Positions 46,384 through 55,323 of a stretch of DNA of 64,000 nucleotides are shown here, in pieces. The notes under the pieces are model-generated. The model was given only the letters and a program-made list of their open reading frames with translations, was not told where the DNA came from and did no database searches. Within the stretch, counting starts at the first letter, position 1, and every line of letters begins with the position of its first letter. The stretch spans positions 18,951-82,950 of the forward strand of contig SVFT01000013.1 in NCBI GenBank assembly GCA_015056735.1. Reading direction: 5' to 3'. This DNA is from Lachnospiraceae bacterium (lineage in GTDB: Bacteria; Bacillota; Clostridia; Lachnospirales; Lachnospiraceae). Made by a program: the position numbers and the translations under genes.

Positions 46384-47372
46384 AGAAAAAGCTGCTGGCC
46401 GTCTGCGATAAAGAGTCGGCATATGCGTCAAAATTCTGTGAGTATGTGGCAAAGGAATTTCCTTTTGATGTTGCAGTATTCACTTCACGGGAAAACTTAG
46501 AACAAAACAGAGAAAAAGACAAGATCGATATCCTTCTGATCGAAAGAGAGGAATATTCGAAACAACTGGAAGAGAATGTGCGCGCGCAGATTGTGATCCT
46601 GGAATCGGATCGCGAATCACTAAATGAACAAAAGGGAGGTGTTTATAAATATCAATCGTGTGAAACGGTCATGAAAGAAGTAATGGGCCGGCTTGAGATA
46701 CAAGAAAACGAAAGACCTGTAATCAGAGAAAAGGGGTTAAACCTTATAGGGTTCTATTCCCCGATTAAGAGAGGACTTCAGACTTCGCTGGCGTTGACGA
46801 TGGGACAGATGCTGGCAAAAAAGCATAAAGTACTCTATCTCAATTTTGAAAGTTTTTCCGGACTGAATGTTCGGTTCGGAAAAGAGTTTATGTGTGATAT
46901 CACGGATCTGATCTACTATATCACGAATGCAAAGGAGGCGCTGTTTTATAAACTGCAGGCTATGACGCAAAGCGTCGGAAATATGGATTTTATTCCACCG
47001 GCATTTTCCTATATGGATATCAACAGGATCACAAAAGAGCAGTGGATGATGATGATCGAAGAGATCGAAAAGTATTCGGCTTATGAATACATTCTTCTCG
47101 ATCTTTCGGATAACATACAAGGTTTACCGGACCTTTTGAGGTGCTGCCGAAAAGTTTTTACGATCGTAAAAGATGACGGAATGGCAATGGCCAAAATGGA
47201 GCAGTATAAACTGCTTTTGGAAAAAGCGGATTATGAAGACGTTTTGCAAAAGACAAAACAATGTAACGTATCCCTGATCAGAGATCTTCCGTTTGAGCCG
47301 GAGCAGCTGGTTTACGGCGAACTGGCGGATTTTACGAAGAATCTGATCCGGAAGGAGCTTTATGAATTCTAA
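46380..47372 (+). CDS. tadZ: TadZ/CpaE-like MinD-family protein
   Basis: A 330-residue protein starting at TTG 46380 with AAGGAGG four bases upstream (the TTG overlaps the tadV stop). N-terminal about 120 residues form a receiver-like region (IDILLIEREEYSKQL), and the C-terminal part is a ParA/MinD-like ATPase fold. The P-loop position reads YSPIKRGLQTSLALT, without the GKT, so ATP hydrolysis is probably lost. TadZ helps localise the pilus machine at the pole in known systems. The end overlaps tadA by 11 bases. Confidence 0.8.
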   Translation: MKKKLLAVCDKESAYASKFCEYVAKEFPFDVAVFTSRENLEQNREKDKIDILLIEREEYSKQLEENVRAQIVILESDRESLNEQKGGVYKYQSCETVMKEVMGRLEIQENERPVIREKGLNLIGFYSPIKRGLQTSLALTMGQMLAKKHKVLYLNFESFSGLNVRFGKEFMCDITDLIYYITNAKEALFYKLQAMTQSVGNMDFIPPAFSYMDINRITKEQWMMMIEEIEKYSAYEYILLDLSDNIQGLPDLLRCCRKVFTIVKDDGMAMAKMEQYKLLLEKADYEDVLQKTKQCNVSLIRDLPFEPEQLVYGELADFTKNLIRKELYEF

Positions 47373-48600
47373 AAAAGAAGACGTTCTGTCTCTGATCTAT
47401 TCCAAGATGGATTATTCGGTGGAAAATGATGAGATCTCAGTCAGGCAGCTGATCGGAGAATCCCTGATCGAGTATGGAAGAGAGCATTATCTGAGTCTGG
47501 AAGAAAAACAGCAATTGGGAAAAGAACTGTTTTATTCGATCCGCAAACTGGACATTTTGCAGGAACTTTTAGAAGACAAAGAGATCACAGAGATTATGAT
47601 CAACGGTCCAAAAGCGATCTTTATTGAGAAAAACGGACGGCTGAAGGAATGGGAGAACAGTTTTTCTTCTGTCGAAAAGCTGGAGGATGTTATCCAGCAG
47701 ATTGTCGGAAAATGTAATCGTACCGTTAATGAAGCCTCACCGATCGCAGATGCAAGACTTGAAAACGGATCGCGAGTCAATGTTGTCTTATCTCCGATCG
47801 CGCTGAACGGCCCGATCTTAACGATCAGGCGATTTCCGGACAAACCGATTCGGATCGAAAACCTGATCGCATTTGGCTCGATCACGGAAGAGGTTGCTTC
47901 CTGGTTAAAGATCATGGTTCATGCCGGATACAACATTATGATCAGTGGTGGGACCGGGTCCGGCAAGACGACCTTTCTAAATGCTCTTTCGGACTTTGTG
48001 CCAAAAGAGGAAAGGATCATTACCATCGAAGACAGTGCAGAATTGCAGATTCAGAATGCTCCGAATCTTGTCAGGCTGGAAACCCGTGCGAAAACAGCAG
48101 AAAACTGCAACGAGATCACGATCCGTGACCTGATCAGGAGTTCACTTCGTATGAGACCGGACCGTATTATTGTCGGTGAGGTAAGAGGTGCCGAGGCTGT
48201 AGATCTCCTGCAGGCAATGAACACCGGACATGACGGATCTCTATCGACCGGACATGCAAACAGTGCGCGGGATATGCTGTATCGATTGGAGACAATGGTA
48301 CTGATGGGAATGGATCTTCCAATCTCAGCGATCCGCAGACAGATTGCGTCGGGAATCGACCTGATCGTGCATCTGGGAAGGCTTAGGGACAGAACAAGAA
48401 AAGTATTGGAAATTGTAGAGGTGTTGGGAATATCCGGCGATGAAATTGAAACACAAACGCTTTATAGATTTGAAAGCAACGGGAATGGAAAAGGAAAAGT
48501 CGAGGGGAAGCTGGTTAAAAAAAGTGAACTTTTCTCAAGAGAAAAGATCGAGGCAGCAGGACTATCGGACCTACTCTTTTTCCAAAACGGAATGGATTAA
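47362..48600 (+). CDS. tadA: Pilus assembly ATPase TadA/CpaF
   Basis: Hexameric secretion ATPase that powers pilus extension and retraction, 412 residues. After an N-terminal helical domain and the PAS-like core (EITEIMINGPKAIFIEKNGRL), Walker A is GGTGSGKT (196-203), the Asp box is ITIEDSAELQ, Walker B is MRPDRIIVGEVRGAEA, and the His box is STGHANSARDMLYRLE. The ATG is inside the end of tadZ with AGGAG upstream. Complete and presumably active. Confidence 0.96.
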   Translation: MNSKKEDVLSLIYSKMDYSVENDEISVRQLIGESLIEYGREHYLSLEEKQQLGKELFYSIRKLDILQELLEDKEITEIMINGPKAIFIEKNGRLKEWENSFSSVEKLEDVIQQIVGKCNRTVNEASPIADARLENGSRVNVVLSPIALNGPILTIRRFPDKPIRIENLIAFGSITEEVASWLKIMVHAGYNIMISGGTGSGKTTFLNALSDFVPKEERIITIEDSAELQIQNAPNLVRLETRAKTAENCNEITIRDLIRSSLRMRPDRIIVGEVRGAEAVDLLQAMNTGHDGSLSTGHANSARDMLYRLETMVLMGMDLPISAIRRQIASGIDLIVHLGRLRDRTRKVLEIVEVLGISGDEIETQTLYRFESNGNGKGKVEGKLVKKSELFSREKIEAAGLSDLLFFQNGMD

Positions 48601-49294
48601 ATACTATCTGATGGGGACATTGGGCGCATCCCTGATCCTGTTTTTCTTTTATGATTCGTTCTATGTGATACTTCCCGGCACCGTATGCGGCTATCTGTTT
48701 TGCAGATACCGGAAAGCGGTTTTAAAGAAGAAACGATGCGACAGGCTGGAAACCGAATTTAAAGAATGGATCCTTCTGGTCTCATCCAAGCTGCAGGCAG
48801 GCTACGCTGTGGAGAATGCTTTTATCCGGGGTGGTCATGAACTGGCAAATCTCTACGGAAACGAATCGGATATCCGTCGAGAAGCAGAAAATCTGGAACG
48901 GCTTCTCGGAAATAACGTCACGATCGAAAGGATCCTGTATGACCTTGGTAAGCGAAGCGGGACAGAAAACATTCGAGACTTTTCGGAAGTTTTTGCTACC
49001 GCCAAACGAAGCGGAGGAAATATGTGTGAGATGATCCTGGCAACAGCGGATATCATTCTGATGAAGATCGATACGGAGCGAGAGATCCAAACGATGCTGC
49101 ATGGCAGAAAAGCAGAACAGAGGATCATGTGCCTGATCCCGTTTGGGATGATCTTTTACATTCGGATCACATCCCCGGGCTATTTTGACCCATTGTATCA
49201 TAATCCGCTAGGGATCATTGTAATGACGATCTGTCTGGTTCTATATGGATTTTCGGTTTGGATGTCGTTTCGACTCGTGACGATCGAAGCGTAA
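48485..49294 (+). CDS. tadB: Pilus inner-membrane platform protein TadB
   Basis: Type II secretion F-like membrane protein. The T2SSF region has LQAGYAVENAFIRGGHEL and EVFATAKRSGGNMCEMI, with hydrophobic segments at about 45-75 and near the C-terminus. The start is uncertain: ATG 48485 (269 residues) or GTG 48524 (256 residues); both overlap tadA by about 75-115 bases, and neither has an ideal site. The frame also opens from 48440. It forms the membrane platform with TadC. Confidence 0.82.
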   Translation: MEKEKSRGSWLKKVNFSQEKRSRQQDYRTYSFSKTEWIKYYLMGTLGASLILFFFYDSFYVILPGTVCGYLFCRYRKAVLKKKRCDRLETEFKEWILLVSSKLQAGYAVENAFIRGGHELANLYGNESDIRREAENLERLLGNNVTIERILYDLGKRSGTENIRDFSEVFATAKRSGGNMCEMILATADIILMKIDTEREIQTMLHGRKAEQRIMCLIPFGMIFYIRITSPGYFDPLYHNPLGIIVMTICLVLYGFSVWMSFRLVTIEA

Positions 49295-49303
49295 AGGAGA
49301 GTT

Positions 49304-50563
49304 ATGGGAGCAATATTGTTTATGATGGGGGCGGGATATGCCATACACCGTCTTATACGAAAAAAAGAATATCCGGAAGCATCCAAGATCTTACTGGTTG
49401 GAAGTCTGATCGCTTTAGGCTTATATACTTACAGTCTGTTTGCGGTGATGCGTATTCCGATCGAAGAAGTAGCAAGAGATGATCGGTTTGGAAAAGAGAA
49501 GGATCTGGTTTTGAATGTTTCTTCTGAAGCAGAAGACCGATCGGTCCATCTGAAGCTTCTGCCAAAATCATATAACTACAGTGATGTCAAAGCGATCTAT
49601 CCCGAATTTGCAGAAATGCTGCGGAAAGAAATGCTGGGACAGAATGAGGAAGCAGATCATGTGACGGAAGATCTTCATTTTCCCGACAATCTTGATCAAT
49701 ATCCTTTTGAGATCGCATGGCAGACAGACAACACGGATGTGATCGGGTATGACGGAAAGCTGGGGACAGCACTACCCGAAAGCGGAGTTCCTGTCAGGAT
49801 CCGAGCCGTGATCCGTGATGAGAGCGTTGGATTTGAAGCGGAGGAGCAGTTCTATGTCAGTGCCTGCCCAAAAGATCAGAAGGACGCGTTTTTTGCAAGG
49901 CTAGAACAGGATCTGGTCAAACTGCAGAAAATAAAGGCCGGAGAAGGTACTTTTATTCTGCCTACATCTTTTGAAAACAGGCAGCTTTCATTCTATGAAG
50001 AGCGATCGGTTCCGTATATGGCGGTTTTTTTCTTAACGATCGCGTTATCCGGAGGGTTGGTCTGCGTGAAACGAGATCGCGAAAAGAAAGAGGAGGAAAA
50101 GCGGATGCAGCAGCTTTTGCGGGAGTATCCGAAGATCGTTTCAAAAATGGCGATGTTGATCGGAGCCGGTATGACAGTCAAAAGTGCCTTTGCCAAGATC
50201 GCAAAAGAAGGAGACCTTGTTACGGCGGGAAAGAATGCAGCATATACGGAAATGAGGCTTGCCTGCCGCGAAATGGAAAGCGGTATTTCAGAATCCAATG
50301 CATTGTTTCACCTTGGTGAACGAACAAGAAGCGGAGAATACAAAAAGTGGACTTCTTTTATTATCCAGTATACCAAAAGCGGTGCGAGCGGATTAAAACG
50401 TGCACTGCAGGAAGAAGTGCAAACCGCACTGAAAGAGCGAAAAAGCCGGGCAAAGAAAATGGGTGAGGAGGCGGGAACCAAACTGCTTGTTCCCATGATC
50501 ATGATGCTTGTGATCGTAATGGTCATTATTATTGTACCGGCATTTCATACATTTCAAATGTAA
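49304..50563 (+). CDS. tadC: Pilus platform protein TadC with extracytoplasmic insert
   Basis: A 419-residue second F-like platform protein. The C-terminal half holds the T2SSF domain (LLREYPKIVSKMAMLIGAGMTVKSAFAKI...TRSGEYKKWTSFI) and ends in a hydrophobic helix. The N-terminal half is unusual: membrane segments near 15-48 and about 232-250 enclose roughly 180 polar residues (from VARDDRFGKEKD on), likely outside the membrane. I do not recognise this domain. AAAGGAG precedes the ATG. It lies nine bases after tadB. Confidence 0.82.
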   Translation: MGAILFMMGAGYAIHRLIRKKEYPEASKILLVGSLIALGLYTYSLFAVMRIPIEEVARDDRFGKEKDLVLNVSSEAEDRSVHLKLLPKSYNYSDVKAIYPEFAEMLRKEMLGQNEEADHVTEDLHFPDNLDQYPFEIAWQTDNTDVIGYDGKLGTALPESGVPVRIRAVIRDESVGFEAEEQFYVSACPKDQKDAFFARLEQDLVKLQKIKAGEGTFILPTSFENRQLSFYEERSVPYMAVFFLTIALSGGLVCVKRDREKKEEEKRMQQLLREYPKIVSKMAMLIGAGMTVKSAFAKIAKEGDLVTAGKNAAYTEMRLACREMESGISESNALFHLGERTRSGEYKKWTSFIIQYTKSGASGLKRALQEEVQTALKERKSRAKKMGEEAGTKLLVPMIMMLVIVMVIIIVPAFHTFQM

Positions 50564-50573
50564 GGAGGAAAAA

Positions 50574-50744
50574 ATGAATACATTAAGAAGATTTTTAAAA
50601 GAAGAGGATGGTATCGGAACTGTGGAGATGATCCTGATCCTGGTCGTTCTTATCAGTCTGGTCATCATTTTTAAAAACCAGCTGACAAGTCTGGTAAATG
50701 ATATCTTCTCACATATCGTGTCCAAGACCGGCAGTGTTTACTAA
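50574..50744 (+). CDS. flp: Flp-type pilin (type IVb prepilin)
   Basis: A 56-residue prepilin from ATG 50574, preceded by AAGGAGG. The leader NTLRRFLKEEDG ends at Gly13, which is the probable cleavage point; the mature protein begins IGTVEMILILVVLISLVII with Glu at position 5, the hallmark of Flp. It is the main pilin and substrate of the two A24 peptidases. Its stop TAA is directly followed by the ATG of the next gene. Confidence 0.93.
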   Translation: MNTLRRFLKEEDGIGTVEMILILVVLISLVIIFKNQLTSLVNDIFSHIVSKTGSVY

Positions 50745-52157
50745 ATGAAGAAGGGCGAGATCACGGTTTTTCTGTCACTCATGATGACAGTGATGGTAGG
50801 TGTGTTGTTTCAGGTGATCGAAGCAGCCAGGACAAATGGCGTACGTTTTATGACAGAGTGTGCCGCCGATATGGCGCTTCAATCTGTCCTGGCGGAATAC
50901 AACCGGGAAATGCTGAATCAGTATGATCTGTTTTTTGTCGACAGTGCATATGGATCCTCATATGAAACAAATACACCGCTTGAAGGACATTTGACCGATT
51001 ATCTGAATGAAAATCTCGGACCGGGAGAAGGCGCCCCGGGCGTTTTCAAGGATTTTTATGATGCATCATGTGAATCGGTTGTGGTCTCAGAAACCTGCAA
51101 GGCATCGGATATGCTGGGTGATGTGGTTGAGCGGTATGCTGTCGATTACATGTTGGATCTTTATGAACTGGATGAGATTCCCTTTTTCTCAAATGAAAGA
51201 TCCGTGATTGAGCAGAAAGGACTCCTTGGAAATAAGTTTGAGGAAGAAAAAGCAAAGAATAAAGAGCGGATTGCCCGTTATCGAAAGAAGGGCAAAAAGA
51301 AGTATAAGCACTTCTCGATCGATAATCCCGCAGATGCTGTCTTTGATCAGATGGATCCCGGTATCGTACTTGGCAAAGTGACCGGTTCGGATGGTATATC
51401 CGCAAAAAAAATAGCGGGGACAGAGTACGTGTCATCCAGAGAATACGATGAAGGTGACGGGTTTCTTCATGGAGAAAATGCGGCGACTGATGTAGAAGAT
51501 ATGATCTTCCAACGATATCTCGCAGAACGCTGCGGAAATTATGTGACACGAAAGAGTAATTCAGGGTTGGATTATGAGCTGGAATATGTGCTCTTTGGCA
51601 AGGACAGTGACAGAGACAATCTTGATAGCGCGGTGACAAGACTCCTATTGATCCGCTCGACCGCTAATCTTCTTTACCTATCCTGTGATTCACGCAGGTG
51701 TGCGGAAGCGGAGGCACTTGCATATACCGTAGCAGCTGTGTGTTTGCTGCCGGAACTCGGAAAAATCCTAAAGTGGTCGATCATATTGGCCTGGTCGTAT
51801 TCCGAAGCAGTAAATGACATTCGCATCCTTCTGTCGGGTGGAAAAGTCGCCTTGATAAAAACAGACGAACAGTGGAAGCTCGGACTGATGGAAGGCCTCA
51901 GAATGAAAACGCCGGGCGGTAACAATGCATCAGGACTTAGCTATCGTGATTATTTGCAAATGCTGATGCTCTTTGTAAACAAGGAAGAGCGAAACATGCG
52001 TTTTTTGGACATTATGGAGATGGATGTCCGACGCGCGAGCGGGAACGATCTTTTTCGCATCGATCGCTGCATTCATGATCTTGAGGCAGTGATCACGGTA
52101 AAAACCGGGTGGGGCCACCATATCCGGATCGAACGACTGGTGGGTTATCAAAAATAA
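50745..52157 (+). CDS. DUF5702 family Tad-locus protein
   Basis: A 470-residue protein with an N-terminal hydrophobic anchor (ITVFLSLMMTVMVGVLFQVIEAAR), resembling TadG-type N-termini, and a long extracytoplasmic part. I know the family as DUF5702, found in clostridial tad loci. Features include the sequence ECAADMALQSVLAEYNREMLNQYDLFFVDSAYG, typical of its start, and a Lys-rich section near residues 165-185. A hydrophobic stretch lies near 335-355. It may be a minor pilus-associated or tip protein; no function is established. Confidence 0.75.
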   Translation: MKKGEITVFLSLMMTVMVGVLFQVIEAARTNGVRFMTECAADMALQSVLAEYNREMLNQYDLFFVDSAYGSSYETNTPLEGHLTDYLNENLGPGEGAPGVFKDFYDASCESVVVSETCKASDMLGDVVERYAVDYMLDLYELDEIPFFSNERSVIEQKGLLGNKFEEEKAKNKERIARYRKKGKKKYKHFSIDNPADAVFDQMDPGIVLGKVTGSDGISAKKIAGTEYVSSREYDEGDGFLHGENAATDVEDMIFQRYLAERCGNYVTRKSNSGLDYELEYVLFGKDSDRDNLDSAVTRLLLIRSTANLLYLSCDSRRCAEAEALAYTVAAVCLLPELGKILKWSIILAWSYSEAVNDIRILLSGGKVALIKTDEQWKLGLMEGLRMKTPGGNNASGLSYRDYLQMLMLFVNKEERNMRFLDIMEMDVRRASGNDLFRIDRCIHDLEAVITVKTGWGHHIRIERLVGYQK

Positions 52158-52177
52158 CAGGAAAGGAGGAAACGGAG

Positions 52178-53152
52178 ATGTTCCCTTTTTGGAATGATAT
52201 CGAACAAAGCAAACGAAACGAACGACTTTATCCATATCTCCTAAGCAAAGGCTATCCCCTAGCTTTTGTCAAATCACCTAAAGCAATTCATATCAATCAT
52301 ATCGATTTTCAAAGCGATCGGTTATCATCTCTTTTTCATGAAGAAAAGGGAACGTCTCCGTTTCCTTCTGCCAAAGGGAGTATTACGGTCGAGTGCTCAA
52401 TCGTACTTCCGATGTTTCTGGTATTTTGTATGCAATTGATCTGTGTGATCTCTCTTATGCAGTTACATAGCAATATAGAAGCAGCACTGCATCAATCGGT
52501 CAGTAAGTGGGCGATACGGGAGTATCTGGCAGACAGCGCAGGGATCGAAACAGACAGCGCTGCGGGCCTGCTTGCGTCCGATGTTGTGATACGTAGTGAT
52601 ATCGTTTCATATATCGGAAAAGAGAATCTGGATGATTCCATGATCGTCGGCGGCAGCAATGGGATCATTGTATATAAAGATCCTCGGAAAAGAAATGGGC
52701 AGGACGTACTGGATATTTCAGTTTCCTATTATGTCAAACCACTGATCGGCTGGTTTGGTTTTCCGGGCATACTGATGGGAAACCATTGCCGCGTAAAGCC
52801 GTGGACAGGTTATATTCCTTGTGGATTCGGCGAATATGCGGAAACAGATGAGCCAAACGTTTACATTACGGAAAGAGGAACAGTCTATCACATGGATTAT
52901 GACTGCACGCATCTTCAGCTTTCTATAGAACCGGTCCAAAAATCGGCAGTCGGATCGCACAGGAATGAAGACGGTGGAAAGTATTACCCTTGTGAATACT
53001 GTGGGAAGATGATCGGGACGATCGTTTATATCACAACGCAGGGCGATCGTTATCATGCATCGTTAAATTGTAAAGGATTAAAAAGATCGATCTATAAAGT
53101 ACCGCTATCGGAAGTCGGAGGAAGAGGCCCATGCAGCAGGTGTGCAGCCTAG
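52178..53152 (+). CDS. TadE-like pseudopilin with paired cysteine modules
   Basis: A 324-residue protein starting at ATG 52178 behind AAAGGAGG. The first about 65 residues are cytoplasmic, then GSITVECSIVLPMFLVFCMQ marks a TadE-like prepilin segment (about 67-97). The outer part ends in two copies of a module: a YH-like/Cys (YDCTHLQL) followed by CEYC, and YHASLNCKGLKR followed by CSRC. Each could bind one metal ion or form disulfides. Such tandem modules are not normal for TadE. The end overlaps the next gene by 22 bases. Confidence 0.75.
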   Translation: MFPFWNDIEQSKRNERLYPYLLSKGYPLAFVKSPKAIHINHIDFQSDRLSSLFHEEKGTSPFPSAKGSITVECSIVLPMFLVFCMQLICVISLMQLHSNIEAALHQSVSKWAIREYLADSAGIETDSAAGLLASDVVIRSDIVSYIGKENLDDSMIVGGSNGIIVYKDPRKRNGQDVLDISVSYYVKPLIGWFGFPGILMGNHCRVKPWTGYIPCGFGEYAETDEPNVYITERGTVYHMDYDCTHLQLSIEPVQKSAVGSHRNEDGGKYYPCEYCGKMIGTIVYITTQGDRYHASLNCKGLKRSIYKVPLSEVGGRGPCSRCAA

Positions 53153-53559
53153 GCATATTGCTATATTTGATAAAAGCTTCATATACAGATATCAGAAAAA
53201 GGAGGATTCCGGTTCAGGAGGTTATGGCGATCGCATTGATCCTTTTCCTCCTTGCACTGATCGGCGGTTGTATGGAGAAAGAAAGACTGTATTCAATGAT
53301 CCCGGGTCTGATCTTATTGTTTATCGCCTATGCTACCAATGAACAGATCGGTTATGGTGACGGTCTTGTCTTTTTGCTTTTGGGAATGCATACATCTCTA
53401 ATGGAGCTGATGGGGATCCTGCTTATGTCACTTTTTTTCTGCACGATCCTGTCAATTGGACTGCTGATATTAAAAAAATGTGAGAAACGCACGTCGCTTC
53501 CGTTTATTCCGTTTATTACCGGTGCATATCTGGTAAGGATGGTGAGCACATGGATGTAA
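53131..53559 (+). CDS. Second prepilin peptidase-like protein (A24)
   Basis: A 142-residue membrane protein with about five hydrophobic segments and both A24 aspartate motifs, YTDIRKRRIP and GYGDGLVF. The two peptidases of this operon (the other at its start) are only distantly alike. One may serve Flp and the other the TadE-like pseudopilins, but this is inference. GGAAGAGG lies before the ATG. It overlaps both neighbours. Confidence 0.8.
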   Translation: MQQVCSLGILLYLIKASYTDIRKRRIPVQEVMAIALILFLLALIGGCMEKERLYSMIPGLILLFIAYATNEQIGYGDGLVFLLLGMHTSLMELMGILLMSLFFCTILSIGLLILKKCEKRTSLPFIPFITGAYLVRMVSTWM

Positions 53560-53984
53560 AAGCAAGTGTTACGGTCGAAGCTTCTCTCATCCTGCCATTT
53601 GTGATCTTTCTGATCTGGAATATTCTGTATGTCTCTTTTTTTGTTTATGATCAGGCGCTTTTGACGCAGGGAAGCTACACAACTGCTCTGAAGGCGGAGA
53701 GATATGTTGGAGACCTGCAAGAGAGATCAGATTTGGCTGAATTGAAATATGAGAATGATGTAAGAGACCGAATTGTGATCGGATCCGTTACGATGAAGCA
53801 GACCATTACGGATGAAGAGGCAGAAGTGGAGACGCAATTGTCCCTGACGGGGCCGGGAGCAGCATTTTATAACAGCAGTTGGGGTGCCGGGCAGAAAAAA
53901 AGAGTCGACGCTTATAGGCCGGTCAACTTCATCCGAAACTGTCGCCAATTGGAAAAGATCAAAAGCGGACTGAGTTCGGAATAG
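53550..53984 (+). CDS. tadE: TadE-like pseudopilin
   Basis: A 144-residue protein with the short N-terminal segment VKASVTVEASLILPFVIFLIW, the TadE signature (Glu10 in the processing region), followed by an extracytoplasmic domain. Minor pilin of the Tad machine. The ATG lies within the end of the second peptidase gene (10-base overlap), which supports a peptidase-substrate pair. Confidence 0.85.
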   Translation: MDVKASVTVEASLILPFVIFLIWNILYVSFFVYDQALLTQGSYTTALKAERYVGDLQERSDLAELKYENDVRDRIVIGSVTMKQTITDEEAEVETQLSLTGPGAAFYNSSWGAGQKKRVDAYRPVNFIRNCRQLEKIKSGLSSE

Positions 53985-53992
53985 GAGCCATG

Positions 53993-55276
53993 ATGGAAAA
54001 TATACAGTTCAAACGGAATTACAGAAATACATATGCGATCCTGAAGGGGGTCTCTTCTGACGAGACAGAGAACTATTTCGGAAGGACCGTTCTTCAAAAT
54101 ACGATCGACGGACTGATCAGACCATCGATCATCACGATCGACGGAGTCTCGGAGGTTCACTATGACATCACCGGCATGCAGAGCATGGAAAGCATTTTTT
54201 CAGCTTGTGAACTGAAAGCGGAAGATGTGCGGAAACTGATGTTCCATATTGCCATGCTTTTGCGTGAGACAGAAAAATACCTTCTTGAAAGCGATCGGAT
54301 CGTATTTAAGCCATCATTCATTTTTTATGATCATGCGAAATCAGGCTGGAAAATGCTGTATGACTTTTCCGGAGATACACACTCCATGCTGCCTCTTGCC
54401 GAGTTTTTGATCGAGCGATGCGATCCGACAGATGAAAAGGCTACGCAGATCGCATACGATTTTTACGATAAGACAGAGGCACAACTGCTTTCTTTGGATC
54501 TTTTGGATCAATATCTGGAAAAGGAAGAGGAAGAGGTTCAAAAAAAAGCGGAAGAAATGCTGTCACAAGAGACGGAATGGCTTTTGCCGGATGAAGATGA
54601 TGATGAAAAGCAATTGAAACTGATCGGTGTGATAAAAAACCTGTTAAACGAAAAATCCGGCGAGGCAGGCAGCGCCTTGCTTGCTTTCTGCGTTCTCATG
54701 TTTGCTGCATATAAAATTGTGGGAATGTGGTTTTTATTCACGCGAACGGAGACAATCCTTTGGCTTGGAAGTATGATCGTTTGCGCGCTCGGCGGGGCTG
54801 CACTTCTCCTTTATCGATGGAGATCTGATTCCGGATCGAATGATATGGAAGAGGATTTTTTGTGGGATGAAGAAGAGCAGCAGATTGTGCCGGACGAGGA
54901 AGTCTCGGATACATTGAACGAAGAGTCCGGTGATCAGACAGAAGATACAGAGACTGTCTATGTGGAAAAAGCAGAGTATCATAAGAATCATTCACTGGCG
55001 GAGCTCAGGAAAGGACAGGAGATCACACATTATATCGAGAAGTATCCTTATGTGATCGGAAAAGAGAAAAGCCGTGTTCATCTTGTCATAAAAGATCGCG
55101 GTGTAAGCGGTGTTCATGCTCGTATAGTCATGGAGAACGATGAAGTGATGATCGAAGATCTTTGCTCCGTGAACGGAACATTCATCAACGATCACCTGAT
55201 CGAGCCGCATGAGAAGACGATCCTGCATCGCGGAGATATTCTGATCTTCGGTTCTTCCGAGTTTGTATTCCGTTAG
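53993..55276 (+). CDS. DUF6382 / transmembrane / FHA-domain protein
   Basis: A 427-residue protein. ATG 53993 is five bases after AGGAG; the ATG at 53990 is only two bases away. About residues 1-170 match what I know as DUF6382 (MENIQFKRNYRNTYAIL...). A Glu-rich stretch and two hydrophobic segments (about 225-275) follow, then an acidic linker and an FHA domain (about 340-427) with YVIGKEKSRVHLVI, VSGVHARI and NGTFINDHLI. FHA domains bind phosphothreonine, so it may link a protein kinase signal to the pilus machine. It closes the tad operon. Confidence 0.8.
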   Translation: MENIQFKRNYRNTYAILKGVSSDETENYFGRTVLQNTIDGLIRPSIITIDGVSEVHYDITGMQSMESIFSACELKAEDVRKLMFHIAMLLRETEKYLLESDRIVFKPSFIFYDHAKSGWKMLYDFSGDTHSMLPLAEFLIERCDPTDEKATQIAYDFYDKTEAQLLSLDLLDQYLEKEEEEVQKKAEEMLSQETEWLLPDEDDDEKQLKLIGVIKNLLNEKSGEAGSALLAFCVLMFAAYKIVGMWFLFTRTETILWLGSMIVCALGGAALLLYRWRSDSGSNDMEEDFLWDEEEQQIVPDEEVSDTLNEESGDQTEDTETVYVEKAEYHKNHSLAELRKGQEITHYIEKYPYVIGKEKSRVHLVIKDRGVSGVHARIVMENDEVMIEDLCSVNGTFINDHLIEPHEKTILHRGDILIFGSSEFVFR

Positions 55277-55291
55277 GAGATGTTGTATAAT
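55263..55291 (+). promoter_or_regulatory. Promoter for the flavodoxin-SCP2 and HIT genes
   Basis: TTGTAT (55263-55268), 17-base spacer, TATAAT (55286-55291), overlapping the 3' end of the FHA gene and about 33 bases before the next ATG. Confidence 0.65.
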
Positions 55292-55323
55292 TTTAGCGAA
55301 TATCAGGCGAGGGGAGACCGGCA

